Source of the DNA: Maratus speciosus
Lineage: Eukaryota; Arthropoda; Arachnida; Araneae; Salticidae
Direction: 5' to 3'
Assembly: GCA_963932465.1 (NCBI GenBank)
Contig: OZ010790.1
Span: forward strand, 96,812,363 to 96,876,362
DNA length: 64,000 nucleotides
Part shown: one piece after another, positions 44,691 to 54,101 of the stretch
Layout of the letters: each line of letters starts with the position of its first letter
How positions within the stretch are numbered: position 1 is the first letter of the stretch
Notes under the pieces: model-generated
The model's input: the letters and a program-made list of their open reading frames with translations, nothing else
Databases searched by the model: none
What the model was told of the DNA's origin: nothing
Position numbers and translations under genes: made by a program

Positions 44691-45005
44691 CATCTCTATT
44701 TATTACTATTATTATGTATTGAAACCGGCACCTGATAAGATAAACTTAAAATAAAATCATGCTTAAAAATTATTTTAGAAAATATCAATCAATTCATCAG
44801 TCAATTAAGATACAATTTTTAAACAAATTGCATTTGAAATTAAATTTTTTTATCTTTGCGACGAAAATTGAAAATGTACGATGGTCAGAAGATTAAAAAT
44901 TTGCAGTAGCGAAAATTTCAAGACCGAAATTTGATCGCGAAATGTTGCCATTCGCAAAATGACATCAGCGTTACGCACAGATACGTTTGTTCTTTATAAT
45001 ATAGA

Positions 45006-46009
45006 TACTTAATCAATAAAATAATAAAGATCAGTTATTAGGATGTGGTTATCAATTGAGACTCTTATGCATGGTATTCCGAAATGAAAAACAGCAATTT
45101 TCACCTTCTCAGAATTTGCATACGCACTTCTCATATCCATATTCATCCTTAAAAAAAATTGTATATTTTGTTTGATCATTTAAAAATCATTTTAACTCAA
45201 AACTTGAAGTCACGATTGTCAGCAACATCTTTTATGTGAACAGGGGCACTCTTTACTTGAGATTTTAATCTCAATTCCGGAGAGTAAAAAATTCTGCAAT
45301 TTATGTTTTTTAGACGCATTTGTGTTAAAATGTTTAGTTTTATCTAAGAAAATGATCATTTTCTTTAAAATATGACTTCATTTTCACTTAAATAAGAATT
45401 TTGCCTAGTGTCTGAAACCTAGGCACACGCAGAGGGGAAACAATACGCAGAAGGGAAAACAATATAGAAAAAATATGAGGAAAAATGCGTGTTTTCAAAA
45501 GCAGTATGTCATTTTCCGTTATTATGCCCCTAATAAGATATTCTGCTCCTAATAGGATTTTGCGACATTAAACCCTACACAAAAAATTTTTATCAACAAT
45601 TTTGAAATTTTATCAGAAAATAGCATGAATAAAGATAAAAATACCTCATTATTTCTCTCTTGTCTGCAATAATGAAAGCAATCTAATTTTCACCATTTTG
45701 AAGAAATTTCATAACATACTTTTAAAATTAAAAGTGGGGATATTTAAAAAAAAATGCAATTTAACAAATTACAACGACCACTTGGAAAATGATTTTTTTT
45801 TCGAAGACTAAAATTTAAGACATAAAAAATCGCTCGGAGTTGATCATACATTATGTACGCCATGGATTACATTTTTCGGTACTGTAAATTTTTAAACTTC
45901 TACGGAGCTAGACATACATTACGTACGCCATGGATTAAACATTAATATTCCTGGACCCATTTTAAATGAAATTTCATTTTTAAACTTCTAAACATCCCTT
46001 AATATTACT
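45006..46009. other. AT-rich DNA between Helitrons
   Basis: No gene recognised. A 20-base phrase around GTACGCCATGGATTA occurs twice, near 45852 and 45920, in the same orientation. Confidence 0.4.
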
Positions 46010-46297
46010 TTTTACACCGTCGTATAGAGAAAAAAATGTACTTTTAAATGCAATTTGTTTGAAAGCTGTATCTCAAATTGTTTCTGAGTTTTTTTGTTTT
46101 TTTTTTTTTGTAGTTTTTATTACTTTTTTGTTATACTGGCAACAGAAGTATCCATCTCTGTTGAAAGTAAAGGAAAAATACAGATTACTGTATAGACCAA
46201 TCAGAAAACGAATAAAATGCGGATTCAACCAATAAAACGCTTCAGATATGTTTTTGATTTCCTACCCTGACGGAGGACAACAACCATTTTTCCAAAT

Positions 46298-46335
<38 letters not shown>

Positions 46336-47393
46336 TAGTGCGATCACATCTACACATGAAGAGCTTTCAGTTTAAAAAAAAAATAGTAAAATTGGTTCGG
46401 CAGAAATATCAGGGCAGATAACTAAAAAGCACACTTGTGTTTTAATTATATAGATTATATAAAATTAGGAAAAATTAAATTAAGCAAATTATGTTATTTT
46501 GATAAAATTATAGTAGAATGCCCTAAAGAATAGCATTAAAATTTTATTATTCGAGAGAATTTTGACAAAAACTTCAGTAACATAATATTATTTTAAACCA
46601 CGAATTATTTGTTTGCTTGTCTAACTCGGCGAAGGAAATCCATCCAAGCGAGAATCATCAATTTCTGTAATATAAATCGCTATTATTTGCATGTTACCTC
46701 TCTTTTATAAAGACACTCTAAATTTTTGTAAAATATTGCGTTTTATCAGTGTGTGATTTTGATTACATTATTTTCAAAAGTGAAGCATTTTCACCTGTGA
46801 AGAATTTCAAAGCAGCTGGGCTGTGAAAATTACGCACTTCTACAAAACATAATTCAGGTCTAAGAATTAAAATACACGCTTTTTTATAAAATGACGTCAT
46901 TTGATTCCGATAAAGCAATTCACTTTTACAATCCATTCTTAAACTTCGTCTATAGAAAAGTATGCATATGACGTCATTATCACGGATTAACAAACAATAT
47001 TCTTGACATAGCCAATATTTTAATTTCAACTTTTTTTTTCAAGTTTTATGAGAAAATGGCAACAAAAAGATATAGTATCGTTTATTTTCGACTATTTTCC
47101 GTTTACTTTCAATGACTTTCAATAGAAATGGGGTACTTTTGTTGCCACGATAAGAAAAATGTTATTAAAAACTACAAAAAAATTAATATCTCAAAAATAA
47201 ATTGAGATACAGCTTTCAAACAAATAGAATTTAAAAGAGCATTTTTTTCCTTATACGACGGTGTAAAAATTTAAAATGTGCAATGTTTAGAAGTTTAAAA
47301 ATTTGCAGTACAGAAAATTGCAAAACCAAAATTTTATTTCAAATTTCAAAGTGATGCGTTACGCACAGATATGTTTGTCCTTTATAATATAGA
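46010..47393 (-). mobile_element. Helitron X3 with internal inverted repeat
   Basis: The 5' end on the minus strand is TCTATATTATAAAGGACAAA at 47393, flanked by A, then 'tatctgtgcgtaacgca'. The next ~170 bp (47105-47290) recur inverted at 46010-46180 ('tttacaccgtcgtata', 'gtttgaaagctgtatctcaa', 'tgtagtttttaat'). The CTAG 3' end was not located, so the left limit is a guess. A pure A-run of about 34 lies near 46302-46334. Confidence 0.6.
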
Positions 47394-48159
47394 TAGATAG
47401 GTTAATTTAACAATTTTGATTTCAGTTTCATATTTTAAATAATGTTTATAAGTTAAATTTTGGACCAACATATGCTTAAGTTTTCAACTTAGGATTCTAA
47501 CTGAAATTAATTTTTATTTTTGATAATTTTATTGCAAAAATTAAAAAAAAAAAAAAAAAAAAAAAAACCTTGCATTACAGAAATACGGCATTGGGAAGAA
47601 ACAGATATATTCAATTACTTTTATTTACTTACTTATTTGCGAAATTCGGAAATTCAATCTTGAGAAATAATCGAAAATCAATAATTTAATCTTTTTTTTT
47701 TGTGTGTGTGTGTGTTGCACAGCGTTTAAAAATATTTGCTTTATACAATAAAATCATTGCTTTAACATACACACATACTTAATTTGAAATTTTCCTAAAG
47801 CATTTTATAAATCACAATTCTTTTTCTTTTTTTCATTTATCATCAGTCATATAGCAACATCATGAAATTTCCAACACATTGCTGAATTATCCATAATTGT
47901 GAAGTTTCTATGGTAACTCATATGAAAGAACCTTGTGACATTCAGTTTCCAAAATGTTCTACGTGTTTCATAAATCAAAGGACAGATTGTTGATGAATAA
48001 ACAGACTATTCCCAAACGCTTCATTTCAAAGTAATTGTAACCATAGTAATAGTCTCCGAGACTTTGATTAATTTTATAATATTTATAACTTCAATAACAA
48101 TTACATTAAACGAAGGGTTTAATTGAATATTTTATAAATTGCTTCAAGCGTATACATAA
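47394..48159. other. AT-rich spacer, no gene seen
   Basis: Contains an A-run at 47545-47567 and a short TG repeat near 47700-47715. No feature recognised. Confidence 0.45.
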
Positions 48160-48435
48160 TATTAGATGTAAATTTCCAACTGGGCGAAAAATGTCCGGAC
48201 CAGGATTCGAACCCGGGACCTCCTGGCTGAAGCCGCCAGTGCTCTGCCATCTGACCTATCCCGGATGATTCTGGTCGAACTTTTTCACCCAGCTAACCTT
48301 GATGATTACGGCATCTGGTCTGAAACCTGGTTCAGCTCAACAGAATAAATCTCAGGTAATGGAACTCCAGAAATCGCTGGAAACGAAATTACACTAGATT
48401 AATTTTAACACAATTATTCTAATTGGTAAACAAAT
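48160..48435 (-). mobile_element. tRNA-derived SINE, copy 1
   Basis: The tRNA-like head is at 48266-48193 on the minus strand, with B-box GGTTCGAATCC. It carries an anticodon-stem-like CTGGC...GCCAG, but its A-box has TAGGTC for TAGCTC. Flanking body words ('gatgtaaatttccaac', 'caggtaatggaactcc', 'attattctaattggtaaac') are shared with copy 2. Confidence 0.7.
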
Positions 48436-48765
48436 CATATTAGATGTAAATTTCCAACTGGGCGAAAAATGTCCGGACCAGGATTCGAACCCGGCGATTT
48501 CTGGAGTTCCATTACCTGAGATTTATTCTGTTGAGCTGAACCAGGTTTCAGATCAGATGCTGTAATCATCAAGGTTAGCTGGGTGAAAAAGTTCGACCAG
48601 AATCGTCCGGGATAGCTCAGATGGTAGAGCACTGGCAGCTTCAGCCAGGAGGTCCCGGGTTCGAATCCTGGTCCGGACATTTTTCGCACAGTTGGAAATT
48701 TACATCTAGTATGATTTGTTTACCAATTAGAATAATTGTCTTAAAATTAATCTAGTGTATACATA
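48436..48765 (+). mobile_element. tRNA-derived SINE, copy 2, inverted to copy 1
   Basis: First a partial repeat of copy 1 (48437-48493), then an inverted full copy. The tRNA-like head 48605-48678 has A-box TAGCTCAGATGG, B-box GGTTCGAATCC and a 7-bp acceptor pairing (GTCCGGG with TCCGGAC). One extra base lies between acceptor and D stem, and the anticodon loop lacks U33, so it is a SINE head rather than a working tRNA. Together the two copies form a hairpin of about 270-bp arms. Confidence 0.7.
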
Positions 48766-49049
48766 ATACCTTTTTCCCATCGAGTTAGCAACATATCTTA
48801 TTTTGCCACAGCTTTAATTTAATTATATTTTTATTATTTTTACATTTTCCATAACTCATTATTTTAAAATTCAAAAAAAAATATTATAAAAGTAAGCATC
48901 CTTTTTATTTTCGTGCGCATTTTTTTTACTAAATATAATATACAGAGGGTTTCCAAGGTAATGGGGCTAACCTTCATGGGTGATAATACTTGTTAGCAGA
49001 AGTTTAACAATAACAAAAGAATTAAGAAAATAAATAATCTAGAAAATGT

Positions 49050-49980
49050 TTAGAAATACATTTATTTGCCGTAATAGTTTCTAAAATATGGAAATTTATT
49101 AATGATTCGATGAGAGTTTGCCTGTCTGTATGCTTGGTTGTTATTTAAATTTTAAAAATCATAAAAAGACTCTGTTTACTAAAATTTGACTATGCTATTA
49201 AAATGATACACATAAGATTTTCTGTTTTACAAAAATCTATAAACCGTTCATTATTTTTTACTGCGCCATATAAAAGATTTGAAGTAGATTATCTTTTGTA
49301 AGTCAATCTTAACATTTTAAGCACAACCAGAAAATGTCGTTCATTAAATAACAATACAAATGAACGTAAACGTATTGTTTACTTATTAGATTCTGTAAAA
49401 TGTTTCAAATAAATCAAATCAAAATGAATAACCTACATCATTGTAACTTTATTAAAAATTCATAATAGAAGTGTAACTATAGTATCTCAAAACTTTAGTC
49501 CATGATGGAAAAAACACATAATTTAACCTTTTTTCTATGCTATTTATTAATAGCAGTTTCCTGGTTTGAGATAACTTCAAATAATCGTGTTTATCTTGGT
49601 TAATGAGTTTTTGAACTGTTATTTGGTAGCAAATAATACAATGCTTTTAAAATTATTTATTAGATTTATATTACTTTCCAGTCGTGTATACTTCACGAGT
49701 TAAAATAGCATAAATGTTCTCACTTGAGTTTTTTTCCGGACCTATACCTGACCAATTTAAAACGTGAACATTTTGCGCAGAAAGCTACTGTATTGTACTA
49801 TGGTATAGTATGGTTATAGTTTGAAGTATTGCGTGCTGAAATCTACACTCTAAACCCCTTAAATGCCATCAATCGTTCATCAAATCATTAGATACTTAGC
49901 ATTCGTCCACTGGAGAAAGAATGCGACTGTTTCCTGAGCTGATGCCAGTAGAAATTCTAGCCGTCTAGGACCATCCATGT
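49050..49980. other. First kilobase of unit 1, no gene seen
   Basis: AT-rich DNA repeated in units 2 and 3 (54220-55166 and 59415-60361). No ORF, RNA or terminal repeat was recognised. Confidence 0.5.
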
Positions 49981-50202
49981 TCCAACCTCCGCCTACCAGG
50001 CCGCCGGGACGAGCGTCTTTTACAGAATTTTTAATCTTTATTCACCGGTTTTTTAAAACAGAAATTTTTGCCTCATTGAATCGAGAAAATGCTCGTATTA
50101 AATAAGGCATAATTTACAATAAAAATTTACTGGTGAGAATAATCCCCGATTCTGAGCATCTAACGCGGCACGAATACCGACAACTCGTCCCCAAGGGGTT
50201 AA
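49981..50202. mobile_element. MITE in unit 1, related to the 37.9-kb TTAA element
   Basis: The left end, TCCAACCTCCGCCTACCAGG, is close to the 37.9-kb MITE end. The right end, inverted, is TTAACCCCTTGGGGACGAG, and both sides carry GGGACGAG/CTCGTCCC words. The left TTAA appears mutated to TCCA. Copies recur at 55167-55388 and 60362-60583. Confidence 0.6.
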
Positions 50203-50939
50203 TGTTCAGAAGTTTTATTTTACTTTTTCTGCTTTAAATAAAAGAGGCAGGCGAGAGTTTATATCACGCGTTGGTCACGTGGAGTGGTTGCCCTTGCAGC
50301 TTGAGATGACTGAGCGTTCTTCTTTTACTTGTTTAGTTCTGGTAATGGTTTGAAATGAAGGCATTTTTGAAAAAATTTCAATGACTGTCAAGATTTTTTT
50401 TGCTGGCACTCTACATAAATAAATAATATAATGATATATAACAATATTGTTCTTGAAGTTATTTTTAGAAATTACGCATTATAATTAAAGTTACATAATT
50501 TAAATGATTTTGGCACAATCTCAGAACAGGCGAGACACCCTATTTGGCGACGTTTCTGACAAGCGCCAAACACCCCACATACGCCAACCTAAAATGCGGC
50601 AACCTGAAAACTAACGTAATTGGTCCACTTTTCTGAATGCTTCCAGACTGTTTTTTACTACGTCATTATCCTGGAATCATAGGAAATACAGCATTTATAA
50701 ATAACGACGTATTAGAAAACACAGGAAAGCTGATTTTTATGAGATTCAAAATAAAATAAACGCTTTCAACATAAGTTTATTAAAAAATGTGAATTTTTTA
50801 AGAACCTTTCCAAATCAGAGTAATGATTTAATGATTAAAATTCTCATTTCTCAACAACTTTCAGAAAAATCATGGCGTCATTTAATATTTTAATGTACGT
50901 GCCTATATCAGAGAAAACATTGAACAATTCATTTTTAAT

Positions 50940-51306
50940 TTACGGAAGTATGAACGCTTCGTGTTCATAAAAAATAATATATATCACTAAATACAGCAAC
51001 CTAGTTCCGCAGCAATCTGAAAAACGCAGGAACGTCGCAGGAAAATTTAAAGCGGCAATCACTAAACGTCGTATGAACGCTTATGCGTTCATTAACCGAA
51101 AAAAAATCACTGGATTCAGCAGTTCTCGCTGTGTAGCAATCTCAAAATTCAGCAGTTCTCGCTGTGTAGCAATCTCTAAACGTCGTATAAACGCTTATGG
51201 GTTCATCAACCGAAAAAAAATCACTGGATTCAGCGGTTCTCTCTGTGTAGCAATCTCAAAATGTACAAAACTCGTAAGGCCAGCATACATGAGAAATATA
51301 CAATAA
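50940..51306. repeat. Hairpin-bearing tandem repeats in unit 1
   Basis: Diverged copies of a ~100-bp unit with 'cgtatgaacgcttatgcgtt', 'aaaaaaaatcactggattca' and 'gctgtgtagcaatctc'. GAACGC-TTAT-GCGTTC at 51075-51090 is a perfect stem. In units 2 and 3 the loop reads TTAC (56261 and 61456). The 77-codon ORF across it is conserved only because the units are near-identical; its product is itself a repeat (SSRCVAISK) and I do not call it a gene. Confidence 0.65.
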
Positions 51307-52581
51307 ACGGCTAATATAAAACACTACAACAAAAATGCATAAAATCATTAACATAGCTTAATAGACATCTGCTTTCTTGAAAACCAACTCTAAAATTGCC
51401 ATAATTTCGTAAATTTCCAGTCGTCGATAAACTTCGTTTAACTTTCCCAGCAAAAAAAAAAAAAAGAACAAATACTCACAATTTCAAACTAAATTACACA
51501 AATACTTAACTTTCAAATTTTACAACTAAAAACGGCAAAAATAATTAACAAATATTAACAATAACAAACTATTGCCTTGCCGTCATTTTAATTTTACAAT
51601 TACAAAATGTCTTCCTTCTACACAAATTACAAAACATTCGGAATTGAGTTGTCAAAACACAGCTGAGCTAATTGTCAATAAAAGTATTCAGGTAGGCGTA
51701 ACCATCCAATACACAACAAATCAACCAATCCCATTAAACCGAACCAAATTCAAGATCAGACCACTGTAGGCGTGGAAAGAATTTACGAAACGAACTGGTA
51801 TCAACAAAAATCCATTTATCGCCTCGCCAAATTGAACGATGCCAAATGTCGCGGCTGTTCTGTGATTCAGCCATGAATTTCTATTAACATTAACGTGCGA
51901 ATTATTTTAATAAGTGACAATCAATAAACATTAAAAAGGATATTTTATATACAATTCTGCATAATAAGGTTTCTTGTCCGATTGCCACGCTATTGCTGAA
52001 ATCTCTTGACGGATTTTCGTTTTGTTTTCTAAAACTTTGGCGCATTTGGTCGGCAAAATGAGATAACTTATTTTTTATTTGGGTACTAATCGAAATTTAC
52101 GCCGAATTAATCGAGTGATCGTGAAAAAAAAATGACCGCATAACTGAAAACACCATTAACTAAAACCACATAAATTGTTGATAAACCTGTACTACTTTTC
52201 TTTATCTGACAGCATAAGTATTGATTTTTTATGCATAACCATTTGATTTTCGGTCATACATGGAAGTTTTCAAAGTAATCGTAAGCATGTACACTTTAAA
52301 AATAAAATATGTAATAAAACGGGAAAAGTACTGGCAGAGAAGTTTCCGTCTATTCTCCGTTTTTTCACAAAACTTCCATTTTGGTATTCTCCAGTTTTCA
52401 AGATAGAAATTTTCAACTTTCAAGAAGGGAAATTTCAGATTTTACAAATAAATATCAGCAATATCTCAATATTAAAAAAATACCTCAATATCAAAAAAGT
52501 CTATATATCAATGTACATTTACAAGGAACATGTATTTGTGTTGCATATATCGCACTCGCTTTTAATCGCCTTGTCTTCCTT
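51307..52581. other. Middle of unit 1, no gene seen
   Basis: Contains an A-run at about 51453 whose length differs among units (longer in unit 2 near 56640). Short ORFs (51572-51769 and 52229-52423) have no recognised domain. Confidence 0.45.
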
Positions 52582-52642
52582 GGGATTTGAACCTTGGTAC
52601 TCCCATTACAGGATGAATGCTCTGTTCCCTACACCACCCGAA
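52582..52642 (-). repeat. tRNA-like module, minus strand, unit 1
   Basis: On the minus strand it has an A-box-like TGGTGTAGGGAACAGAGCA and a B-box GGTTCAAATCC about 30 bases later. Stems are imperfect, so it is a SINE head or tRNA relic. Confidence 0.5.
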
Positions 52643-52789
52643 CAAATCCAACGACTTGGATATAGGCCAACAGAAAAAATACGAACATTTAACTGTATAT
52701 TTTCCATTTTCAATTAATTGTAAAAAAAGAACAATTCCATTTGTCTGTGTTAGAAGGAACGCTCTTGTTTTTAATATTCAACGAGAACG

Positions 52790-52862
52790 TCCAGTGGCGT
52801 AGTCGGTAGCGAAGTCCTCTGCCACGCTGAGGGCTCAGGCTTCGAATCCCGGGTAAGACATG
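52790..52862 (+). repeat. tRNA-like module, plus strand, unit 1
   Basis: A-box TGGCGTAGTCGG at 52795 matches the polymerase III consensus, and the B-box is GCTTCGAATCC at about 52839. The acceptor strands do not pair. It lies about 150 bp from, and opposite to, the module at 52582. Confidence 0.55.
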
Positions 52863-53233
52863 GTTGCAATTGTGTTCTTCATATGCATCAGCTGTATCTC
52901 GGTTGTCCTCTTGTTTACCGAAGAAGAAAAAACAAGAAGAAGTTATTTGTAAAAGGGGATAAATAAAAATTGTTATGTCCTGTTTGTAATATCTGTTTCT
53001 GTTATAATATGGATCATCCGAGGCAATTTCCATGGTTGGTATAGGGCTCAAAGAATTCTCCACTACGGCGGATGTCAAATATTCAACAAGTAAAGATAAA
53101 AAGTAAATTTTCCATTTATACCAGGAAAATGTACGAAAATTTCCACTCAATATAAAAAGTTTTCCTTAAAATAAATAAAGTCAATATGTGTGTAAGCATT
53201 TGCCCTGATCTTTTATGGTGATACTGCTGATTA

Positions 53234-53317
53234 ATGGCTGCGAATGGCGGGACTGGCGGCTCCGAAAAGCGCCCGAGTAATGGTATTAGTCGTACCCCTT
53301 CCATTTCTTCAGTATGA
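53234..53317 (+). pseudogene. Duplicated ORF1 start, unit 1
   Basis: A 27-codon frame beginning MAANGGTGGSEKRPSNGISR, then stop. Together with its upstream ~40 bp ('tttatggtgatactg') it is a diverged tandem copy of the ORF1 start at 53396, offset by about 162 bp. Confidence 0.6.
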
Positions 53318-53395
53318 TATTGATATTCAGCATGTGTGTAAGCACCTGTATTGATTGCCTTGAGATCTGATCATTTATGGTGATACTGTTGATTG

Positions 53396-54101
53396 ATGGC
53401 TGCGAATAATGGGACCGGTGGCTCCAATAAGCGCCAGAGTAATGGTATGAGTCGTTCTCTTTCTATTTAAATTAATGCTTTCTCTAACTCTCGTAGGAGT
53501 TTATTAAATCACGAAACTATTGCAAAGTTAGGCATAGATAATGTTCTTAAAGTTCTTAATTTACCTGATAATGAAATTCAGAATCTTAACGGCTTCTTTG
53601 CTAAAAGTAATATAACTAATGACCAAAAGGACATTGATGAGGGTTTTACCCCTGTTAAGTCTAAAAAACGAAAAAGTAAAAAAAACTCGTACAGTTGCTG
53701 ATAAATCTGAAACAATACGTAGAATTAACTCAGAAAGTCCCAATAATGACGTCGAACTACTATCTGCTGATAGTGATTCTGAAGTTGAAACCTCTAGTGA
53801 AAAAGATGAAAATCTGCAGGAAATTCCCAAGAAAAAACCTAAACCAATTATGGTGACTGATGTCGCCAATATTATACAGTTTCTTAATGAACTTTCTTCA
53901 AATGACAAATTTAAATTTGTCGCTAACCTTGTTGGCAACTTTATTAGAATTTCGCCTGAAACCATCCGTGATAATATATTACTACATGAGCACTTCAAGC
54001 AAAATAATGTTCAACATTATATCATCCCTGATCGGGAAATGCCTCTTAAACCTATTATCCGTGGGCTTCCTAGAACTCTCGATATCGGATCTGTAAGATA
54101 A
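53396..54101 (+). pseudogene. LINE ORF1 fragment with pre-C2HC-like region, unit 1
   Basis: From the ATG at 53396 the frame reads MAANNGTGGSNKRQSNGMSR, meets TAA at 53468-53470, and continues in frame as an ORF1-like N-terminus to an A-run near 53688. There a one-base shift is needed to enter the open frame that ends at 54101. That frame has an acidic Ser-rich stretch (SADSDSEVETSSEKDE), a basic patch (PKKKPKP) and then HYIIPDREMPLKPIIRGLP. The last resembles the pre-C2HC region of non-LTR retrotransposon ORF1 proteins, which bind nucleic acid. The following C2HC knuckles and ORF2 are absent. Units 2 and 3 carry the same stop and shift, so the fragment was dead before amplification. Confidence 0.65.

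Larger units (their letters stand above)
32263..44698. mobile_element. hAT-like element 1 (12.4 kb with nested insertions)
   Basis: It starts TAGAGATG at 32263 and ends CATCTCTA at 44698, and is flanked on both sides by the perfect 8-bp duplication TTTATTAC (32255-32262 and 44699-44706). Short TAGAGATG-type ends and 8-bp duplications are characteristic of hAT transposons. Both ends are followed by arrays of GGAACGATTCC/GGAACGGTTCC-like words, a likely subterminal repeat region. Much of the length is later insertions: element C, TTAA MITEs and hAT-like element 2. No transposase was recognised in the rest (about 4-5 kb), so it is either non-autonomous or badly decayed. Confidence 0.8.
31453..45005 (-). 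mobile_element. Helitron X2, split by a 12.4-kb insertion
   Basis: The 5' end on the minus strand is TCTATATTATAAAGAACAAA at 45005, flanked by A. The 3' end has a perfect hairpin ACCCGGG-AAG-CCCGGGT (31465-31481) and then CTAG at 31453-31456, followed by T. Both ends meet the Helitron rules (5' TC, 3' hairpin plus CTRR, insertion between A and T). Its own sequence is only 31453-32262 plus 44707-45005, about 1.1 kb; the middle is the hAT-like element with its target duplication. It is non-autonomous. Confidence 0.8.

Noticed and set aside
44063..44735. Six overlapping ORFs of 138-184 codons on both strands
   Set aside because: All are translations of a 31-bp repeat and its reverse complement; composition is Arg/Ser/Gly/Pro/Phe words repeated in every frame.
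48605..48678. Functional tRNA gene
   Set aside because: Boxes and acceptor pair well, but there is an extra base before the D stem, no U33, and the sequence is part of a repeated inverted SINE.
51073..51306. Conserved 77-codon ORF in each 5.2-kb unit
   Set aside because: Conservation reflects near-identical units; the product is an internal repeat of the underlying ~100-bp DNA repeat.
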